From the NCBI GenBank assembly GCA_963975245.1, contig CAXBFJ010000002.1:372001-436000 (forward strand): a DNA stretch of 64,000 bases, in the 5' to 3' direction. Below are positions 59,959 to 64,000 of the stretch, piece by piece. A program made the translations under genes and the position numbers. Numbering within the stretch: position 1 is the first letter of the stretch; every line of letters starts with the position of its first letter. The DNA comes from Panacagrimonas sp963975245. Its GTDB lineage: Bacteria; Pseudomonadota; Gammaproteobacteria; Nevskiales; Nevskiaceae. Below the pieces are notes generated by a model. That model had not been told where the DNA came from, searched no databases, and worked only from the letters and a program-made list of their open reading frames with translations.

Positions 59959-61395
59959 TCAGCCCGCGCAGCAGGACAGCTGCCCGACATCCTTGCTGAA
60001 TGTTTGCGCCGCGAGTTTGAGGCCCTCGACCATGGTCAAATAGGGAAACAACTGGTCTGCCAAGTCCGCAACGGTCATGTGCTTACGGACGGCCAGCGCC
60101 GCGGTCTGGATCAACTCGCCTGCGTCGGGTGCCACTGCCTGCACACCCAGAATCCGGCCTGTCCTGGCTTCCGCAACCATCTTGATAAAGCCACGGGTGT
60201 CAAAGTTGGCCAGCGCGCGCGGCACATTGTCCAGCGTCAATACGCGGCTTTCGATTTCGATGCCTTCATGGCCGGCTTCTGCCTCGCTCAAACCGACCGT
60301 GGCGATCTGTGGGTCGGTAAACACCACTGCCGGCATGGCCGACAGATCGAGCGTAGCTTCGCCGCCGGTCATGTTGATCGCTGCGCGCGTGCCGGCTGCG
60401 GCGGCGACGTAAACGAACTGCGGCTGGTCGGCGCAGTCGCCGGCCGCGTAAATGTTCGGTGCGCTGGTGCGCATTGCCGCGTCGACGACAATGGCGCCCG
60501 CCTTGTTCACGGTCACGCCCGCGGCTTCCAGATTCAGCGAAGGCGTGTTGGGAGCGCGGCCCGTGGCCACCAGCAGCCGGTCAGCGCGGATTTCCGCATG
60601 ATTCGTCGTCAGCAGGAATTCGCCGTTGGCATAGGCAATGCTGTTGGTCTGGGTCTGTTCCAGCACCTCGATGCCTTCGGCACGGAAGGCCGCGGTGAGC
60701 ATCTTGCCGATTTCCGGATCCTCTTGGAGCAACAACGATCGGCGCGCCAGGATCGTGACCCGGCTGCCCAAGCGTGCGAAGGCCTGAGCCAGTTCAACGG
60801 CGACGACCGATGAGCCGATCACAGCCAAGCGCGGGGGAATCCTGTCGCTGGCGAGCGCTTCGGTGGAGGTCCAGTACGGCGCGTCCTGCAAGCCGCGGAT
60901 CGGCGGTATCGCAGCGCTGGCGCCGGTGGCGATCAGACAGCGATCGAAATGCAGGCTCTGTTCACCACCTTCGCTCAGGTTCACGCCAAGCGTATGGTCG
61001 CTCGTGAAGTGCGCGGTGCCTCGCAGAACCGTGATGCTGGAGTTGGCGCTGAGGATGCTTTCGTACTTTGCGTAGCGCAACTCCTCAACACGGCCTTGCT
61101 GCTGGGCCAGCAGCTTGTCGCGCAGGATCACCGGCTCGGTGGCGGCGATGCCGTCGTCGAACGGGCTTTCGCCGCGCAGGCGGGCGATATGCGCGGTACG
61201 GATCATGATCTTGGACGGCACGCAGCCGACGTTGACGCAGGTTCCTCCGATGATGCCGCGCTCGATCATCGTTACGCGCGCGCCGCGCTCGACGGCCTTG
61301 AGCGCACCAGCCATCGCGCCGCCGCCGCTGCCGATCACCGCAACGTGTGGTGATTTCTCGCCGCTCACCGTTTTGGATTCTCGTCTCGTCTGCAT
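59959..61395 (-). CDS. merA: Mercuric reductase without the N-terminal HMA domain
   Basis: A 478-residue flavoprotein from the ATG at 61395. It has FAD motif VAVIGSGGGAMAGALKAVE, the redox pair GGTCVNVGCVPSK, the NADPH motif LAVIGSSVVAVELAQAFARL, the ITVGLS-like QIATVGLSEAEAGHEG and the mercury-binding C-terminal vicinal cysteines QLSCCAG. It reduces Hg(II) to Hg(0) in the cytoplasm. The N-terminal metallochaperone domain (HMA) of about 70 residues found in Tn501 MerA is absent. It lies just after merC (start overlaps the merC end by a few bases upstream). Confidence 0.92.
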   Translation of the reverse strand: MQTRRESKTVSGEKSPHVAVIGSGGGAMAGALKAVERGARVTMIERGIIGGTCVNVGCVPSKIMIRTAHIARLRGESPFDDGIAATEPVILRDKLLAQQQGRVEELRYAKYESILSANSSITVLRGTAHFTSDHTLGVNLSEGGEQSLHFDRCLIATGASAAIPPIRGLQDAPYWTSTEALASDRIPPRLAVIGSSVVAVELAQAFARLGSRVTILARRSLLLQEDPEIGKMLTAAFRAEGIEVLEQTQTNSIAYANGEFLLTTNHAEIRADRLLVATGRAPNTPSLNLEAAGVTVNKAGAIVVDAAMRTSAPNIYAAGDCADQPQFVYVAAAAGTRAAINMTGGEATLDLSAMPAVVFTDPQIATVGLSEAEAGHEGIEIESRVLTLDNVPRALANFDTRGFIKMVAEARTGRILGVQAVAPDAGELIQTAALAVRKHMTVADLADQLFPYLTMVEGLKLAAQTFSKDVGQLSCCAG

Positions 61396-61399
61396 TTTG

Positions 61400-61807
61400 C
61401 TATTCAATTTCGCAGCGCCGACTCGCCGGAGAAAAGATGTCCCAGAGCGACACCGCCACCATCAATGCCAGCGCCGAATAGGTGACCATGCTGCTCCAGC
61501 CGTACTTGAACCACGGGTAAAGCGACATCAGCAGCAGGATCGGTCCAGCTATGCCGAGCAGACAGCGATGCCACTGCCGGTGGCTGAACCAGGCCAGCCC
61601 ATTGAGGACCAGCGCGAGCCAGGCAAATGCCGGCAACAAGGTATTGATGAACAGCCCTTCCCATTGGCTGAGAAAGCCCAGGCCGAGCGCAGCGCCGAGG
61701 CTGGCAATGGCAGGAAAGCAAGCTGCGCACCCCATGGCGGAAATGACAGCCCCGAGCGAGCCGGTCTTGTCGCCGATGCGAGTGATCCACTGAACGATTC
61801 GCGTCAT
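61400..61807 (-). CDS. merC: Mercury transporter MerC
   Basis: A 135-residue inner-membrane protein with four helices. It has the MerC signature SLGAVISAMGCAACFPAIAS with the Cys pair in the first helix, GLGFLSQWEGLFINTLLPAF and WFSHRQWHRCLLGIAGP. It moves Hg(II) into the cytoplasm, where MerA reduces it. It is the first gene of the minus-strand merC-merA operon, with the mer operator 140-170 bases upstream. No merT or merP is present. Confidence 0.88.
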   Translation of the reverse strand: MTRIVQWITRIGDKTGSLGAVISAMGCAACFPAIASLGAALGLGFLSQWEGLFINTLLPAFAWLALVLNGLAWFSHRQWHRCLLGIAGPILLLMSLYPWFKYGWSSMVTYSALALMVAVSLWDIFSPASRRCEIE

Positions 61808-61946
61808 GCCCTGCTCCTGTTATGGACCTGATAGCGTCAGGCCCGCGTCGGCACTTCCGCGAAGGTCTTGCCGTCGGCAAGTGAAGGCGGCGTCGCCGGG
61901 CAGCTTGGAACGGTTCTGCATGCATCCTCCTTGAATGGACGCTGCT

Positions 61947-61977
61947 ACCATAAGACCGTAGCTGACTACGGAGTCAA
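61947..61977 (-). promoter_or_regulatory. mer operator/promoter
   Basis: On the minus strand TTGACT (61977-61972) and TATGGT (61952-61947) are 19 bp apart, and CCGTAG/CTACGG (61956-61961, 61966-61971) is a perfect palindrome in the spacer. This matches the classical MerR-activated merTPA promoter and the divergent merR arrangement. Confidence 0.85.
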
Positions 61978-61978
61978 G

Positions 61979-62386
61979 ATGCGCAAGACCTACACCATCG
62001 GCACTCTGGCAAGTCGCGCCGATGTGCACCTGGAAACCATTCGCTACTACCAGCGCCGCGGGCTGGTGGGTGAGCCGAATCGCCCCTTGGGCGGTGTGCG
62101 TCGCTATTCCGAGGATCATGTGCATCGGCTGCGGTTCATCCGAAACGCTCAAGAACTGGGCTTCAGCCTGGACGAAGTGGGAGAGTTGCTGAAACTGCAG
62201 GACGGCGCGCATTGCAGAGAAGCGCGAACCCTAGGCGAAAAGCGGCTTGCTGACGTTCGACGCAAGCTTGCGGACTTGCAGTGCATGGAGTCTGCACTGG
62301 CCGCGCTCGTGGATCGCTGCGGGGCGGTCAAGGGCAAGGGCCGTGTGCACTGTCCGCTGATTGGCTCCCTGCAGGCGGCGCCGTGA
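61979..62386 (+). CDS. merR: Mercury-responsive regulator MerR
   Basis: A 135-residue protein; the ATG at 61979 follows the operator directly. Winged helix: TIGTLASRADVHLETIRYYQ and RRYSEDHVHRLRFIRNAQEL. Three cysteines match the mercury site of MerR (C82, C117, C126 in Tn501): in DGAHCREA, VDRCGAVK and GRVHCPLIG. It represses, and with Hg(II) activates, the divergent merC-merA operon. Its stop overlaps the ynfA start (GTGA). Confidence 0.92.
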   Translation: MRKTYTIGTLASRADVHLETIRYYQRRGLVGEPNRPLGGVRRYSEDHVHRLRFIRNAQELGFSLDEVGELLKLQDGAHCREARTLGEKRLADVRRKLADLQCMESALAALVDRCGAVKGKGRVHCPLIGSLQAAP

Positions 62387-62715
62387 CGGAGCTGCTCCGG
62401 GTTGGCGGGCTCTTTGCGATCACGGCGGTGGCTGAAATTGTCGGTTGCTATTTGCCCTGGATGGTCATCAAACAGGGCAAATCCTCCTGGCTGTTGCTGC
62501 CCGCCGCGATCTCATTGGGCTTGTTTGTCTGGTTGTTGACACTGCATCCGCACGCCGCGGGGCGCACTTACGCCGCGTACGGCGGCATGTACATCGCGGT
62601 CGCCCTGCTCTGGTTGTGGCTTGTCGACGGCGTCGCGCTGACTCGCTGGGACCTGCTTGGGGCGAGTGTCGCACTCGTAGGCATGACGATCATTGCGATG
62701 CAGCCGAGCGCCTGA
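62383..62715 (+). CDS. ynfA: YnfA-family (UPF0060) membrane protein
   Basis: A 110-residue protein starting at GTG 62383, overlapping the merR stop by four bases. It has four helices of the drug/metabolite-type YnfA family: LRVGGLFAITAVAEIVGCYL, SSWLLLPAAISLGLFVWLLT, AYGGMYIAVALLWLWLVDGV and LLGASVALVGMTIIAMQP. Small multidrug resistance-like transport has been reported for the family; its place in the mer set suggests a metal-resistance link, which is inference. Confidence 0.85.
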   Translation: MTELLRVGGLFAITAVAEIVGCYLPWMVIKQGKSSWLLLPAAISLGLFVWLLTLHPHAAGRTYAAYGGMYIAVALLWLWLVDGVALTRWDLLGASVALVGMTIIAMQPSA

Positions 62716-62945
62716 GGTGCGCAGCCGCAGCCGCAGCGGCTGAGCGACCACCGTCCTCGGAAGATTCTGTTGCAGGCGTATCGCGCACGCGCCAACCGCG
62801 CTCGTCGGGCTATCGGCCGTTCTTCGATTGGTCCGGCAGACGCCTGGACAGGCCGGACCCGAACGACGAGAGGGCGGCTCCATCGCGAGGCCGCCCTGAC
62901 AGGCGGCGAGGACGCAGCCCTTGTTGCCGACGGCTTTGGCCACAC

Positions 62946-62977
62946 TTGACTCTGGACGTGGGTCCAGGGTTTAGGCT
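62946..62977 (+). promoter_or_regulatory. MerR-type promoter before the second MerR-DUF4396 pair
   Basis: TTGACT (62946-62951) and TAGGCT (62972-62977) are 20 bp apart; CTGGAC (62952-62957) and GTCCAG (62962-62967) form a perfect palindrome. The layout is the same as at 56903, with different spacer bases. Confidence 0.75.
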
Positions 62978-63001
62978 GCAATCCACAGACAGGAGGACGG
63001 C

Positions 63002-63424
63002 ATGCAAACCATGACCATTGGCAAGCTGGCCAGACTGGCCAGTGTTGGCATCGATACGGTGCGCTATTACGAGCGCGAAGGCCTGTTGCCCGAAGCTCGA
63101 CGATCCGAGACTGGCTATCGACTCTACTCGACTGAAGTTGTGGATCGCCTGCGCTTTATTCGTCGGGCGAAAAACCTGGGATTCAGCCTGGAGGAGATTG
63201 CCGAGTTGCTGCAGCTCAACGCTGCCAAGGGAAGCCGCGCCAGCGTGAAACGCCTGGCCAAACAACGGCTGCACGTTCTCGATCAGAAAATCCGTGAAAT
63301 GAGCGCGATTCGCGATGCCTTGGCCGGACTGGTTCAACAGTGTTCGGGGCAAGGCTCCTTGAAGGGCTGTCCCATCATCGAAGGCGTGCTGGCGCAAACG
63401 ACATCCAATGGTCAGGAACACTGA
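63002..63424 (+). CDS. MerR-family metal-responsive regulator (copy 2)
   Basis: A 140-residue paralogue of the protein at 56959, with the same helix-turn-helix (TIGKLARLASVGIDTVRYYE) and the C-terminal CSGQGSLKGCPIIEG metal loop; about four residues in five are identical by eye. It is preceded by its own MerR-type promoter and followed one base later by the second DUF4396 gene. Both copies look functional, so they may respond to different metals or cross-regulate. Confidence 0.9.
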   Translation: MQTMTIGKLARLASVGIDTVRYYEREGLLPEARRSETGYRLYSTEVVDRLRFIRRAKNLGFSLEEIAELLQLNAAKGSRASVKRLAKQRLHVLDQKIREMSAIRDALAGLVQQCSGQGSLKGCPIIEGVLAQTTSNGQEH

Positions 63425-63425
63425 C

Positions 63426-63968
63426 ATGAAACGCGAAGACGCACACGCCCAGCCGAGTATCGGCGACGGCGGCAACTCAAGTGACTCTGCCCGGAAATCG
63501 GTCGCGCAGGCTCATCATGCGCACCACGCTCATGGCAGAGGTTCGACTTCCCACGCACGCCTGACGACATCTGCCACGCTGCACTGCCTGACCGGCTGCG
63601 CCATCGGCGAATGGATCGGCCTGGCGATTGGCGTCACGCTCGGGCTGAACCCCTGGATCACCATGGGTCTAGCCACCGCGCTGGGCTTCGCCAGCGGTTA
63701 CACGCTAGGGCTGCTTCCTCTGGTGCGGCAGGGACAGAGCTGGGCGCAGGCGTTCAAGACCATCTGGCTGGGAGAAACGATTTCCATTGCAGTGATGGAA
63801 TTTGCCATGAACTTTACCGATTACCACTTGGGTGGCGTGCAGGCAGCATCCATTCTTGCGCCGCAGTTCTGGCTCGGATATCTAGTAGCGCTGCCGGCGG
63901 GGTTTGCGGTCGCATGGCCGGTCAACTGGTGGCTCTTGCGCAGCAGCGTCAAGAAGCCCTGTCATTGA
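63426..63968 (+). CDS. DUF4396 membrane protein (copy 2)
   Basis: A 180-residue protein starting at ATG 63426. From residue 45 on it is almost identical to the protein at 57383 (LHCLTGCAIGEWIGLAIGVT, WLGYLVALPAGFAVAWPVNW), while the His-rich first 45 residues differ more (SVAQAHHAHHAHGRG). Four helices are expected. A possible next gene (ATG at 63985) is cut by the window end. Confidence 0.85.
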   Translation: MKREDAHAQPSIGDGGNSSDSARKSVAQAHHAHHAHGRGSTSHARLTTSATLHCLTGCAIGEWIGLAIGVTLGLNPWITMGLATALGFASGYTLGLLPLVRQGQSWAQAFKTIWLGETISIAVMEFAMNFTDYHLGGVQAASILAPQFWLGYLVALPAGFAVAWPVNWWLLRSSVKKPCH

Positions 63969-64000
63969 TGCGAGGCCTTAAAACATGACCAAACGTCCGC

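Noticed and set aside
63985..64000. Start of a further gene (ATG at 63985)
   Set aside because: Only five codons are in the window and the ribosome site is poor; nothing can be supported.
1..64000. tRNA or rRNA genes
   Set aside because: No cloverleaf-like sequence with the conserved TTCRANY-type arm and matching acceptor was recognised by eye; a covariance scan would be decisive.

Overview
The window looks like a chromosomal segment of a gammaproteobacterium, GC-rich (about 60 % by eye) and resembling Xanthomonadales/Lysobacterales. The pointers are a MerC-type mercury transporter, a CopL-like metal protein, SirB2, YnfA and the codon use. This placement is inference and no rRNA or tRNA gene was seen. 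Large parts are accessory DNA.

Left part (0-17.2 kb): a zinc carboxypeptidase-like aspartoacylase-family gene cut by the window edge; an SLC13-type permease; a LuxR regulator divergent from a secreted protein built of about 19 sixteen-residue Gly/Asn repeats, followed by a coiled-coil-like small protein and an FhaC/TpsB-like outer-membrane barrel (a possible dedicated secretion unit); a periplasmic thioredoxin-like protein; SirB2; a group II truncated haemoglobin; a MarR repressor divergent, across a perfect 10-bp palindrome, from a nitronate monooxygenase fused to a ferritin-like domain; an Rnk/GreA-like factor; and a minus-strand operon of molybdopterin oxidoreductase, ferredoxin and FprA-type reductase. 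A nitrile hydratase beta subunit follows, but its alpha subunit stops after 18 codons.

Island (17.3-44.1 kb): a defence-like cluster (sce7726 and sce7725 families, then an ImmA/IrrE protease with a PIN-like protein, then unknown genes) lies beside a Tn7-like transposition module: tnsA, tnsB, tnsC and tniQ, plus a small protein and an HNH-type zinc protein. tnsB is split by a 10.9-kb second transposon. That element has an IS21-type istA/istB pair, a Ner-like regulator upstream of istA, a divergent XRE repressor (the order found in phage Mu), and a passenger operon of MarR, FadL-like porin, RND adaptor and RND pump. Both of its ends carry 21-23-bp repeats beginning TGCGC, and the outermost two repeat units match in inverted orientation.

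Metal-resistance part (44.1-64 kb): a czc-type efflux operon with a CDF transporter inserted between czcB and czcA; a divergent copper set (CopL-like protein, TolC with a Met/His-rich tail, Met/His-rich peptide, multicopper oxidase, cytochrome c, DUF411 protein, EF-hand protein); and a mercury set (merA, merC, merR, ynfA) lying between two copies of a MerR-regulator plus DUF4396 membrane-protein module. The three MerR-type genes have recognisable operators with the long 19-20-bp promoter spacer.
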